NCBI GenBank assembly: GCA_964621265.1
Contig: CAZULQ010000013.1
Location: 1 to 51,184, forward strand
Direction of reading: 5' to 3'
DNA from: Porcipelethomonas sp964621265
GTDB taxonomy: Bacteria; Bacillota; Clostridia; Oscillospirales; Ruminococcaceae
DNA length: 51,184 nucleotides
Of the stretch, positions 16,176 to 24,402 are shown in pieces (position 1 is the stretch's first letter; each line of letters begins with the position of its first letter). The position numbers and the translations under genes were made by a program. The notes beneath the pieces were generated by a model, which was not told where the DNA came from, ran no database searches, and saw only the letters and a program-made list of their open reading frames with translations.

Positions 16176-17693
16176 ATGAGATTTCCTCATTTATTCACAC
16201 AAAGAAACTGTCTGGCTGCAATTTCAGGAATATTAACCGCAGTTTCTTTCTATAATGAAAAATTATCTTTTGCAGTATTTTTTTCTCTGATTCCGCTTTT
16301 TAAGGTCTTAACAGAAAAAATCGAGTTAAAATATATATTTATCTATTCAATGTTTTACTATTCTTTTTCACTTGTATGGCTTTCAAACGCTGTCTCAAAG
16401 CTGACTCAGAATATACTCCCGAAAATAATTCTTTCACTTTTTCTTATAGTTCTTGTCAGCTTTATTCTATCACTGATTCTGACTTTTCCCTTTTTGGTAT
16501 ACAGATATGCTTTTTCTTCACACAGGGTCAGACTTGCGTTGTTCCCCTTTATCTACATTCTCGGAGAATGGTTTCAGGGGAATCTTATTCCTGTTGCTTT
16601 TCCGTGGATACGGCTTGGAAATATAGCTTCAGATTTTACCGTATTCATTCAGTCTGCATCAATTTTCGGAACACTTTTTATATCCGCTCTGATTATATAT
16701 ATAAATCTGCTACTGACACTCATTTTAAAAAGTATAAAAAACAGGAAATACCTTGCTTATTCAGCTATACTTCTGGTTATTGTTTTCTCAGATTTAACAT
16801 TCGGATTATATAATCTGAAATCTGACGAAAAAGATATTTCAGAAAAAAAGTCGGTGATTATAGTACAGGGAAACTATCCTAAAGATACAAAGTTCAGAAC
16901 TTCACCCGATGTAATGCTGAAAAAATATCTCACGCTGCTGTGCTCATCACAGAGCGGGCAAACCGACCTTATTATATTCCCCGAGACCGCCATACACTCA
17001 AAAATCATAAAAAAAGACAGCTATATCAGGCTTATGGCAGAAATCTGCCGGAAATACGATGCATTAATGATTTTCGGAAGTCAGTACAACAATGAAAACA
17101 AAAGCTACAACGCCTGTATGACAATTGATAAAAACAAAATACTGAATACAGCATATCTGAAAAGAGTGCTTGTGCCCATCGGTGAATATAATCCCATGAA
17201 TATTATTACAAGAAAATGCGGTTCCGGCGATTTTTCAGTCGGTACAGAATGTCTTTTGATAAACTCTGATGATATTACAATCGGCACCTCAATATGCTTT
17301 GAGTCAGCGTTTCCCGATATAGTTTCAGAAAGTGTAAGAAAAGGAGCGGAGGCTATTGCCGTTCTCACAAATGATTCATGGCTTGGAAGGACTATTCCGC
17401 TTTATCAGCATCATTCTCATTCTGTTATGAGAGCCGTTGAAAACAGCAGATATGTCCTGACATCCACAAACACAGGTATCTCGTCGGTTATTGATAATCA
17501 CGGGAAAATTATGAAAAAAAGCATAAGCAATACAGAAGCCGTAATAACTGAACATTTTTACGCCAATAATAATATAACAACTTATACAAGAATCGGTGAT
17601 ATTATAATTCTTCCTGCTTGTTTATACATTCTTTATGTTACAATAATGCATGTTTCAGGCAAAATTTACAAGAAATTTCGCAAAAATACTTGA
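16176..17693 (+). CDS. lnt: Apolipoprotein N-acyltransferase
   Basis: Adds the third acyl chain to the N-terminal cysteine of lipoproteins in the membrane. About six hydrophobic helices occupy residues 10-215. A nitrilase-type domain follows at about 225-475 with the Glu-Lys-Cys triad in IIFPETAIHS, KRVLVPIGEYN and GTSICFESAFP, then a final hydrophobic helix. The 505 residues match Lnt. The ATG has no good ribosome site (GGAGG is about 30 bases away), so the start is less certain than elsewhere. Its substrates here would include the window's own lipoproteins. Lnt is classically Gram-negative and actinobacterial, so its presence in a low-GC Gram-positive is notable. Confidence 0.88.
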   Translation: MRFPHLFTQRNCLAAISGILTAVSFYNEKLSFAVFFSLIPLFKVLTEKIELKYIFIYSMFYYSFSLVWLSNAVSKLTQNILPKIILSLFLIVLVSFILSLILTFPFLVYRYAFSSHRVRLALFPFIYILGEWFQGNLIPVAFPWIRLGNIASDFTVFIQSASIFGTLFISALIIYINLLLTLILKSIKNRKYLAYSAILLVIVFSDLTFGLYNLKSDEKDISEKKSVIIVQGNYPKDTKFRTSPDVMLKKYLTLLCSSQSGQTDLIIFPETAIHSKIIKKDSYIRLMAEICRKYDALMIFGSQYNNENKSYNACMTIDKNKILNTAYLKRVLVPIGEYNPMNIITRKCGSGDFSVGTECLLINSDDITIGTSICFESAFPDIVSESVRKGAEAIAVLTNDSWLGRTIPLYQHHSHSVMRAVENSRYVLTSTNTGISSVIDNHGKIMKKSISNTEAVITEHFYANNNITTYTRIGDIIILPACLYILYVTIMHVSGKIYKKFRKNT

Positions 17694-17718
17694 ACTGAAT
17701 GCAAAGTTAATGTATAAT
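17690..17718 (+). promoter_or_regulatory. Sigma-A promoter for nadE
   Basis: TTGAAC and TATAAT separated by 17 bp, overlapping the end of lnt. Predicted start of transcription near 17725. This makes the GTG at 17730 almost leaderless and supports the ATG at 17766 as the nadE start. Confidence 0.7.
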
Positions 17719-17736
17719 AATATTATAACGTGGTGA

Positions 17737-17765
17737 AAGGAGAAGGGTTTTCCCTTAAAGCTTAT
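17737..17765 (+). promoter_or_regulatory. nadE ribosome site with a small hairpin before the start codon
   Basis: AAAGGAG is followed by AAGGG-TTTT-CCCTT, a perfect 5-bp stem with a 4-base loop, then about 9 bases to the ATG at 17766. In linear form the spacing is about 24 bases, too long. If the hairpin folds, the effective spacing is near 10. Confidence 0.45.
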
Positions 17766-19682
17766 ATGATTGACGGATTTGTTAAAATTGCTTGTATTAC
17801 TCCCGAGATGAAGCTTGCTGACTGCGACTTCAATGCTCAGAAAATTATTGATAATATCAGAACAGCTGCTGCACTTAAAGTAAAAATCTGCTCTTTCCCT
17901 GAGCTTGCGCTTACAGGATATACCTGCGGAGACCTATTCCTGCAGTCATCACTTGTAAACAGTGCTTTGCTGAATCTCACTAAAATTACTGCCAGCACCA
18001 AGGACTGTGATATTATATCCGTCATAGGCTTTCCTTTCTCGTATAACAATATGCTTTACAACTGCGCAGCCGTAGTATACGAAGGAAGCATTCTGGGTAT
18101 TGTTCCTAAAAGTAACATTCCTGATTATTCTGAGTTTTCAGAATCACGATATTTTACTGCAGGAACTGAGGAAATTCAGTATGTAAATATATGCGGACAG
18201 ACCGTTCCGTTCGGAACAGGGCTTGTTTTCTCCTGCAAGGAGCTTGCTGAATTTACTTTCGGCGTTGAAATCTGTGAGGATTTACTCGTCGGAAGTTCTC
18301 CCTCTATAAAGCTTGCTGAAAATGGCGCAAACCTCATAATCAATTTATCCGCAAGCAATGAAACAATAGGAAAGGCTGATTACAGAAAAACTGTAATCAA
18401 AGCAAAATCTGGAAGCCTTACATGTGCATACACATACACAAATGCAGGCATCGGCGAATCGACAACCGATCTGGTATTCAGCGGACACAGCCTTATTGCT
18501 GAAAACGGTAAAGTTCTCTGTGAATCAGAGCCATATGAAAGTGGTATGATTATATCTGATATTGACTTCAGCAAAATTTCAGGAGAACGCCGCAGAATAA
18601 ATACATGCAGGTATACAGATCATGGTTTTGAAGCTGTACAGTTCTCAATGATACCATCAAAAACAGAGCTTACAAGAAAAATTTCCAGATCTCCTTTTAT
18701 TCCGGAAAAGTCAAAGGAAACAAAAAACAGATGTATTGATATTCTGAAAATGCAGACTGTCGGTCTCATGAGCAGATTTAAGCATATCGGGGCTAAAACT
18801 GCTGTTGTCGGTCTGTCTGGCGGTCTTGATTCAACTCTTGCACTTATTGTAACAGTCAGGGCTTTTGAAATGCTGAAACTCGATACAAAAGGTATAACTG
18901 CTATAACAATGCCGTGCTTTGGTACAACTGACAGAACTTACAACAATGCCTGTGAACTTGCAAAGGCTTATAATGTCACACTTAAAGAGATAAACATAAG
19001 AAAAAGCGTTATACAGCATTTTGAGGATATAGGCCATGATGAAAATATTCATGATGTAACCTACGAAAATTCCCAGGCAAGAGAACGAACACAGATTTTA
19101 ATGGATTACGCAAACCGTGTCAACGGAATTGTAATCGGAACAGGTGATTTATCAGAGCTTGCTCTGGGCTGGGCAACGTATAATGGTGACCACATGTCAA
19201 TGTACGGCGTGAATGCTTCTATTCCGAAAACCCTTGTACGTCATCTTGTGGCTTATGAAGCATCTGTTTCGGAAAACAACTTAAAGGATATTCTGCTTGA
19301 TATTCTTGACACACCTGTAAGCCCGGAACTTCTTCCGCCAACAGAAAACGGTAATATCGCTCAGAAAACAGAAGACCTGGTCGGTCCTTATGAGCTGCAC
19401 GACTTTTTCCTTTACTATATCATAAGATACGGTTTCTCCCCTGTCAAGATTTTCCGTCTTGCACAAAAGGCATTCAGTGGAATTTATGATACACAAACTA
19501 TACTCAAATGGGAGAAAACCTTTTACAGAAGATTTTTTGCACAGCAATTCAAGCGTTCATGTATGCCTGACGGTCCTAAAGTGGGCAGTGTTACACTTTC
19601 ACCAAGAGGCGATTTCAGAATGCCGAGTGATGCAAGTGCTAAAATATGGCTCAATGAGCTTGAAAAAATAATGGAGGTATAA
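17766..19682 (+). CDS. nadE: Glutamine-dependent NAD+ synthetase
   Basis: Converts nicotinic acid adenine dinucleotide to NAD+ using ATP and glutamine. The N-terminal nitrilase-type glutaminase domain (about residues 5-270) has its Glu-Lys-Cys triad in FPELALTGYT, GIVPKSNIPDY and GVEICEDLLV. The C-terminal synthetase domain (about 320-630) has the pyrophosphatase loop VVGLSGGLDSTLA and the GTGDLSELALGW motif. At 638 residues it belongs to the large two-domain class. The frame is open from a GTG at 17730, but the promoter position favours the ATG at 17766. It ends 5 bp before pyrE and probably shares its message. Confidence 0.95.
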   Translation: MIDGFVKIACITPEMKLADCDFNAQKIIDNIRTAAALKVKICSFPELALTGYTCGDLFLQSSLVNSALLNLTKITASTKDCDIISVIGFPFSYNNMLYNCAAVVYEGSILGIVPKSNIPDYSEFSESRYFTAGTEEIQYVNICGQTVPFGTGLVFSCKELAEFTFGVEICEDLLVGSSPSIKLAENGANLIINLSASNETIGKADYRKTVIKAKSGSLTCAYTYTNAGIGESTTDLVFSGHSLIAENGKVLCESEPYESGMIISDIDFSKISGERRRINTCRYTDHGFEAVQFSMIPSKTELTRKISRSPFIPEKSKETKNRCIDILKMQTVGLMSRFKHIGAKTAVVGLSGGLDSTLALIVTVRAFEMLKLDTKGITAITMPCFGTTDRTYNNACELAKAYNVTLKEINIRKSVIQHFEDIGHDENIHDVTYENSQARERTQILMDYANRVNGIVIGTGDLSELALGWATYNGDHMSMYGVNASIPKTLVRHLVAYEASVSENNLKDILLDILDTPVSPELLPPTENGNIAQKTEDLVGPYELHDFFLYYIIRYGFSPVKIFRLAQKAFSGIYDTQTILKWEKTFYRRFFAQQFKRSCMPDGPKVGSVTLSPRGDFRMPSDASAKIWLNELEKIMEV

Positions 19683-19687
19683 TAACA

Positions 19688-20338
19688 ATGAACTACAAAG
19701 AAAGCTTTATTAAATTTATGGTTGACAGCGGAGTGCTGACATTCGGCGACTTTACTCTTAAAAGTGGCAGAAAGGCTCCTTATTTTGTAAATACAGGTAA
19801 CTACAATACAGGTGCACAGCTTGCAAAGCTCGGCGAGTATTATGCTCAGTGCATCAAGGAAAACAACGTTGAGGTTGACACACTTTTCGGACCTGCTTAC
19901 AAGGGTATTCCTCTTGCAACAGCATGCAGTATTGCGCTTGCAAACAAGTATGACCTTGACGTAAACTATGCTTTTGACAGAAAGGAAGCAAAGGACCACG
20001 GCGAAGGCGGCGTTATTGTCGGCAAAAAAATGGTTGACGGCGAAAAGGTTGCAATAATTGAAGACGTTATCACTGCAGGTACTGCAATCCGTCAGGTACT
20101 TCCACTCTTAAAGGAGCAGGCTGATGTCAATATCACAGCTCTTATTATTTCTGTTGACAGAATGGAAAAGGGCAAGGGCGAGCTTTCAGCCGTTCAGGAA
20201 GTAAAGCAGGATTTCGGTATCAATGTTTACTCAATCGTTACAATCAACGATATCATTGACGCAATCAGAAATGATGTAATCCCGGGCAAGGAATATCTTG
20301 ACAAAATGCTCGAATACAGAGCAACTTATGGAGTTTGA
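19688..20338 (+). CDS. pyrE: Orotate phosphoribosyltransferase
   Basis: Attaches orotate to PRPP to make OMP, step 5 of pyrimidine synthesis. The N-terminal FTLKSGRKAPYFVN is typical, and the PRPP loop reads AIIEDVITAGTAI at about residue 120. The 216 residues are full length. GGAGGT lies at the very end of nadE, so the two are coupled. It is not in a pyr operon; it is with nadE, another PRPP/nucleotide-linked enzyme. Confidence 0.96.
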   Translation: MNYKESFIKFMVDSGVLTFGDFTLKSGRKAPYFVNTGNYNTGAQLAKLGEYYAQCIKENNVEVDTLFGPAYKGIPLATACSIALANKYDLDVNYAFDRKEAKDHGEGGVIVGKKMVDGEKVAIIEDVITAGTAIRQVLPLLKEQADVNITALIISVDRMEKGKGELSAVQEVKQDFGINVYSIVTINDIIDAIRNDVIPGKEYLDKMLEYRATYGV

Positions 20339-20346
20339 TTCTGAAA

Positions 20347-20808
20347 ATGATTAAAAGAATTCTGAGTGTTCTTGTTTTATCGGTTATATTCATATGTCCT
20401 TTGACAGGATGCGGTGAAATTGTCGATTATTACGATAGAATTGATACTGTTATTCAAATGTCAGAAGAAATACAGGCGCTGTATACTGAAGGTAAGATTT
20501 CATTCTCTGAAAAAATTGACCAGAACAATGTTTCACAATATTGCAGTGAGGACGATTATTTATATGAAGTCCTTAACAGAGAAAATGAATTCGGTGATTA
20601 CTACATTGTACTGATTGATAATAATATCGCACTTACAAGAACAAATGAAATTTTCGGTGAGGTTGAAGGTTATATCGTGAATTTCAACGAGCATATACTC
20701 AGCGATACATATAAAGTACCTGAAGAACTGGGATTTGAGTCAAATACAATAAATCTCATAACGGTTGATCTTTACGATAATGTATATACCTTCCGCGCAA
20801 AATCATAA
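20347..20808 (+). CDS. Small lipoprotein of unknown function
   Basis: A 153-residue protein with a basic N terminus, a hydrophobic stretch and a lipobox ending at Cys22 (LTGC), so it should be exported and lipid-anchored. The mature part is acidic with no recognised domain. The frame is open from a TTG at 20335, but GGAG is only one base before that and 13 bases before the ATG at 20347, so the ATG is chosen. It begins 8 bp after pyrE and ends just before the tyrS promoter. Confidence 0.75.
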   Translation: MIKRILSVLVLSVIFICPLTGCGEIVDYYDRIDTVIQMSEEIQALYTEGKISFSEKIDQNNVSQYCSEDDYLYEVLNRENEFGDYYIVLIDNNIALTRTNEIFGEVEGYIVNFNEHILSDTYKVPEELGFESNTINLITVDLYDNVYTFRAKS

Positions 20809-20815
20809 TTTTATC

Positions 20816-20844
20816 TTGACATCAGACTTAATTTATGTTATCAT
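20816..20844 (+). promoter_or_regulatory. Sigma-A promoter for the T-box-tyrS transcript
   Basis: TTGACA (consensus -35), 17 bp, TATCAT. Predicted start near 20851. It fills the space directly after the lipoprotein gene. Confidence 0.8.
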
Positions 20845-20850
20845 ACTATA

Positions 20851-21090
20851 AAAGCGTTGATGGGAATAGTAACTTCTGTAAAAAAGTTCAGAGAGTCCTT
20901 GGTTGGTGTGAAAGGATATTTTTTCTCAAGTGAATACGCCCCTGAGCTTATTTTCTGAAAATTAAAGTAGGGATTTACGGGTACGCCCGTTACAGCGTTT
21001 AAAGGTCGGTTTTTTTACCGATAAACTGAGGTGGTACCACGGTATTTATTGTCGTCCTCTGATAAGCTTATGCTTGTCAGAGGACTTTTT
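20851..21090 (+). promoter_or_regulatory. Tyrosine T-box riboswitch
   Basis: The leader between the lipoprotein gene and tyrS has the full set of T-box features: a GATGGGAATAGTAAC stem I base, an AGAGAG motif, a GGTTGGTGTGAAAGG distal region, a specifier TAC (Tyr) at 20935-20937 within GTGAATACGCC, the T-box core TGAGGTGGTACCACGG at 21027-21042, and a terminator at 21054-21090. Uncharged tRNA-Tyr would pair with the UAC and with the T-box bulge, block the terminator and allow tyrS to be read. Confidence 0.95.
21054..21090 (+). terminator. tyrS: T-box-controlled terminator before tyrS
   Basis: A 14-bp stem (GTCCTCTGATAAGC with GCTTGTCAGAGGAC, one wobble pair) with a TTAT loop and a T5 run at 21086-21090. 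It is mutually exclusive with the T-box antiterminator. Confidence 0.93.
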
Positions 21091-21114
21091 GTTTAAATGA
21101 AAGGATGAGAAAAA

Positions 21115-22335
21115 ATGACATTATACGAAGAATTACAAAGAAGAGGACTTCTGGCTCAGCTTACTAATGAGGCAGAAATCAGAGACCTTATCAATGCCGG
21201 CAAGGCAACATTTTACATCGGCTTTGACCCGACAGCAGATTCACTCCATGTAGGACACTTTATGGCTCTTTGCCTTATGAAGAGACTTCAGATGGCAGGC
21301 AACAAGCCTATTGCACTTATCGGCGGCGGTACTGCTATGATCGGTGACCCATCAGGCAAAACTGATATGAGAAAAATGATGACAGAGGAAACAATTGACC
21401 ATAACGTTGAATGTTTCAAAAAGCAGATGAGCAGATTCATCGATTTCTCAGACAACAAGGCAATGATTGTAAACAATGCTGACTGGCTTCTTGATTTAAA
21501 CTATGTTGACGTTTTAAGAGAAGTTGGTGCGCATTTCAGCGTAAACAAGATGCTGACATTTGAATGCTACAAGCAGAGAATGGAAAGAGGTCTTACATTC
21601 CTCGAATTCAACTACATGATTATGCAGAGCTATGACTTCTACAAGCTTTACACAGATTATGGCTGTAACATGCAGTTTGGCGGTGATGACCAGTGGGCAA
21701 ATATGCTCGGTGGTACTGAGCTTATCAGAAAGAAGCTCGGAAAAGACGCTCACGCTATGACTATTACTCTCCTGCTCAATTCAGAAGGCAAGAAGATGGG
21801 CAAGACAGAAAAGGGCGCTGTATGGCTTGACCCTGAAAAAACATCTCCTTACGACTTCTATCAGTACTGGAGAAACGTTTCTGACGCAGACGTTATCAAG
21901 TGTCTTAAAATGCTTACATTCGTTCCTATTGAAGAAATTGAGGAAATGGAAAAGCACATGGAAGGCGCTGAATACAACAAGGCTAAGACTCTCCTTGCTT
22001 ATGAGCTTACAAAGCTTGTTCATGGCACAGAAGAAGCTGACAAGGCTGACGCCGCTGCAAAGGCTATTTTCTCAGGCGGCGGAAAGAGTGACGATATGCC
22101 TACAACTGAGCTTACTGCTGAAGACCTCACAGACGGCTCAATCGGCGTTCTCACACTTCTTGTAAAGGCAGGACTTGCTGCTTCAAACGGTGAAGCAAGA
22201 CGTCTTGTTCAGCAGGGCGGCGTTTCTGTTGACGATGCAAAGGTTACAGACCCGACCGCTCAGATTTCATTCGCAAACGGCGAAGTAATCGTTAAAAAGG
22301 GTAAAAAGGTATTCCACAAGGTTGTTGTGAAATAA
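21115..22335 (+). CDS. tyrS: Tyrosyl-tRNA synthetase
   Basis: Charges tRNA-Tyr with tyrosine in the cytoplasm. The class I HIGH-type motif is in PTADSLHVGHF (about residues 40-50), the tyrosine pocket includes QFGGDDQWANM, the KMSKS-equivalent reads KKMGKTEKGAV at about 225, and a C-terminal S4-type RNA-binding domain covers about 340-406. The 406 residues match TyrS. GGATGAG precedes the ATG. The upstream Tyr-specific T-box confirms the assignment. Confidence 0.98.
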   Translation: MTLYEELQRRGLLAQLTNEAEIRDLINAGKATFYIGFDPTADSLHVGHFMALCLMKRLQMAGNKPIALIGGGTAMIGDPSGKTDMRKMMTEETIDHNVECFKKQMSRFIDFSDNKAMIVNNADWLLDLNYVDVLREVGAHFSVNKMLTFECYKQRMERGLTFLEFNYMIMQSYDFYKLYTDYGCNMQFGGDDQWANMLGGTELIRKKLGKDAHAMTITLLLNSEGKKMGKTEKGAVWLDPEKTSPYDFYQYWRNVSDADVIKCLKMLTFVPIEEIEEMEKHMEGAEYNKAKTLLAYELTKLVHGTEEADKADAAAKAIFSGGGKSDDMPTTELTAEDLTDGSIGVLTLLVKAGLAASNGEARRLVQQGGVSVDDAKVTDPTAQISFANGEVIVKKGKKVFHKVVVK

Positions 22336-22353
22336 TTTTCATATATAAAAAAT

Positions 22354-22388
22354 AAAGTCCACAGAGAATTTAATTCTTTGTGGACTTT
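22354..22388. terminator. Bidirectional terminator after tyrS
   Basis: AAAGTCCACA and TGTGGACTTT form the stem, with an inner GAATT/AATTC pairing. It lies between the convergent tyrS and small-protein genes. Confidence 0.85.
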
Positions 22389-22396
22389 TGTTATTA

Positions 22397-22627
22397 TCAT
22401 TGTTTTCCAAGCTGGGACTGTAAATCTGAAATAAGATCAATATCATCCTGGGTAACTTTTATATTGGTTACGATACTTTTTCCTTCCGGATTTGTAATTT
22501 TAAGTTCAATTATGCTGTCAAGTCTGACTTCACCTGATGCCGCCTGAAAGAAAAGTGGTACCTTTGGATGATTCTCTCTGAACTTTTCAAGCTTTGATTT
22601 TAAATGCAGTAATGCCATTGGATTCAT
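22397..22627 (-). CDS. Small conserved protein of unknown function
   Basis: A 76-residue soluble protein with an amphipathic N-terminal helix (LLHLKSKLEKFRENHP) followed by strands and a C-terminal helix. AAGGAG precedes the ATG, a strong promoter lies upstream and a terminator follows, so it is a true monocistronic gene. I recall similar proteins beginning MNPMALL with a KVTQxDxxLxxxL end in other Clostridia, but no function for them. Confidence 0.75.
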   Translation of the reverse strand: MNPMALLHLKSKLEKFRENHPKVPLFFQAASGEVRLDSIIELKITNPEGKSIVTNIKVTQDDIDLISDLQSQLGKQ

Positions 22628-22660
22628 TTTGAATTCTCCTTTTTATTTTTGTTTTTTCAT

Positions 22661-22689
22661 ATTATACCATTATATCGGGAAAAATGCAA
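22661..22689 (-). promoter_or_regulatory. Sigma-A promoter for the small conserved protein
   Basis: On the minus strand TTGCAT, 17 bp, TATAAT. The predicted start is about 30 bases before the ATG. An imperfect LexA-like box lies 17 bp farther upstream. Confidence 0.75.
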
Positions 22690-22705
22690 CTATATAAAAA
22701 CACTG

Positions 22706-22719
22706 CGAACAAATTTTCG
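22706..22719. promoter_or_regulatory. Imperfect second LexA-like box
   Basis: CGAACAAATTTTCG matches the Gram-positive SOS consensus (CGAAC, 4 bases, GTTCG) except for one base in the right arm (TTTC for GTTC). It lies between the two divergent promoters, so it could affect either. Confidence 0.4.
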
Positions 22720-22727
22720 TTTTTGTG

Positions 22728-22756
22728 TTGACAATCAGTATTTATAGATGTATAAT
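22728..22756 (+). promoter_or_regulatory. Sigma-A promoter for the Y-family polymerase gene
   Basis: Perfect consensus on both sides: TTGACA, 17 bp, TATAAT. A promoter this strong normally needs a repressor, and a LexA box follows immediately. Confidence 0.85.
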
Positions 22757-22760
22757 ATAA

Positions 22761-22776
22761 AAGAACAAAAGTTCTT
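22761..22776. promoter_or_regulatory. LexA (SOS) box
   Basis: AAGAACAAAAGTTCTT is a perfect inverted repeat that contains GAAC-N4-GTTC (22763-22774), the core of the Gram-positive LexA site. It begins 4 bp after the -10 element and covers the predicted start of transcription, an ideal place for repression. Confidence 0.82.
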
Positions 22777-22789
22777 ACAGGTGATTGAA

Positions 22790-24046
22790 ATGAATGAACA
22801 AACATATATGTGCATAGATCTGAAAAGCTTTTTTGCATCAGTTGAGTGCGCTGAAAGAGGTCTTGACCCATTTAAAACTAATCTCGTTGTTGCTGACCCG
22901 TCACGCGGAAATGGCTCAGTATGCCTTGCAATAACACCCGCAATGAAAAAGCTTGGTATCAGAAACAGATGCAGAGTATTTGAAATTCCAAAACATATAA
23001 AATATATAACCGCTCTCCCGCACATGAAGCGCTACATGGAGGTTTCCTCGGAAATATACGGGATTTATCTGAAATTTGTAAGTCGTGATGATATTCATGT
23101 CTATTCAATAGATGAATGCTTTCTTGATATAACGCCATATCTTTATATCTACAAAATGACTGCGCGTGAGCTGGCAGTCAGAATAATGAATGAAGTGCTT
23201 GAAAAGACCGGCATATCGGCGTCTGTCGGTATAGGAACAAATCTGTTTCTTGCAAAGGTTGCACTGGATATAACCGCTAAGCATGTCCCAGACAGTATCG
23301 GTATTCTTGATGAAAATGAATTTCGTCGTACTATCTGGTATCACGAACCGATTACCGACATCTGGAATATAGGGCGTGGGGTCGCAAAGAGACTTGAAAA
23401 ATATGGCGTGCATAATCTGCATGACGTTTCCTGTCTTGACAGTAAGCTGCTTTATCGTGAATTCGGCGTGAACGCCGAGTTTCTGATTGACCATGCAAAT
23501 GGAATTGAGCCATGCACAATTGAAGAAATCCACAACTATCACACAGAAAATCAGTCTCTCTCAAACAGTCAGATTTTATTCCGTGACTATGAATACGATG
23601 AAGCTTGGCATATTGTCAAGGAAATGGTGGATTTTTTAACGCTTGAGCTTATTGAAAAAAATCTTGTTACTGATTCAATTTCACTTTTTATTGAGTATTC
23701 AAGAAACATAACAAAATCATGTGGCGGTACGAAGAAAATCGGAGAATACACAAATTCATACAAAAAGCTTGTACAGCATTTCCGAAGCTGTTATCTCTCC
23801 AAAATCAAAAGCGGATACCCGATAAGAAAAATTACTGTCGGCTTTAATAACGTGAAAGACGAATCGTTTGCAACAGTAACGCTTTTTACAGATTTCAAGG
23901 CTGAAGAAAGAGAACGGAAACTTCAGAATGTGATTTCACAGATTAAGCACAAATACGGAAAAAACTCGCTGATTAAGGGAATGAATCTGCAAAAGGAATC
24001 TACCGCACAGTTAAGAAACAGGCTTATAGGAGGACACAATGGCTGA
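22790..24046 (+). CDS. Y-family translesion DNA polymerase (UmuC/DinB-like)
   Basis: Error-prone polymerase for bypass of damaged bases. The palm motif MCIDLKSFFASVE at the N terminus and YSIDECFLD at about residue 103 supply the catalytic acidic residues; the SVGIGTNLFLAKVA thumb region and a little-finger domain follow. The frame starts at 22748, but that ATG overlaps the -10 element. AGGTG lies 9 bases before the ATG at 22790, giving 418 residues. It overlaps the YolD-like gene by 8 bp. This pairing, as in B. subtilis yqjW-yqjX or uvrX-yolD, and the LexA box mark it as an SOS gene. Confidence 0.93.
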   Translation: MNEQTYMCIDLKSFFASVECAERGLDPFKTNLVVADPSRGNGSVCLAITPAMKKLGIRNRCRVFEIPKHIKYITALPHMKRYMEVSSEIYGIYLKFVSRDDIHVYSIDECFLDITPYLYIYKMTARELAVRIMNEVLEKTGISASVGIGTNLFLAKVALDITAKHVPDSIGILDENEFRRTIWYHEPITDIWNIGRGVAKRLEKYGVHNLHDVSCLDSKLLYREFGVNAEFLIDHANGIEPCTIEEIHNYHTENQSLSNSQILFRDYEYDEAWHIVKEMVDFLTLELIEKNLVTDSISLFIEYSRNITKSCGGTKKIGEYTNSYKKLVQHFRSCYLSKIKSGYPIRKITVGFNNVKDESFATVTLFTDFKAEERERKLQNVISQIKHKYGKNSLIKGMNLQKESTAQLRNRLIGGHNG

Positions 24047-24365
24047 AAGAGCACGTCAGTTCATGCCGTTTGCGGCACTGAGAGGATTTTATAGCGTTAT
24101 TGAAGAAAGAGAACGTATCAGAAGTCCGAGACGTGAACTCGGAGAGGACGACTGTAATCGTATCTCAAGCCTTTTGGGACAGCTTGAACGTGGAATGATG
24201 ATAAAGGTTATTCACTATAACAATGGCTTTTACGAAACTACTGAGGGGCTTGTGGCGGAAGTGGATTTTATTTTCCGATATCTTGTAATTGTTAAAACGA
24301 AGATAATGTTTGATGATATTTTTGATGTTAGCGGTAAGGAATTGACAGACAATAACAAAGCATAA
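24039..24365 (+). CDS. YolD-like protein
   Basis: A 108-residue YolD-family protein (PF08863-like): N-terminal RARQFMPFAALRGF, a charged middle and the MIKVIHYNNGFYETTEGLV strand region typical of the family. The family occurs next to Y-family polymerases in Firmicutes and is thought to act as an accessory or control factor for them. The start overlaps the polymerase stop by 8 bp (ATGGCTGA), so they are made together. A terminator follows directly. Confidence 0.85.
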   Translation: MAERARQFMPFAALRGFYSVIEERERIRSPRRELGEDDCNRISSLLGQLERGMMIKVIHYNNGFYETTEGLVAEVDFIFRYLVIVKTKIMFDDIFDVSGKELTDNNKA

Positions 24366-24394
24366 GGGACGCTTAACAAGAAAGCGTCCCTTTT
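24364..24394. terminator. Terminator between the YolD-like gene and copA
   Basis: AAGGGACGCTT pairs with AAGCGTCCCTT around a 7-base loop and is followed by T4 on the plus strand. It serves the SOS pair and could also serve copA, which converges on it. Confidence 0.85.
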
Positions 24395-24402
24395 ATATGT
24401 CT

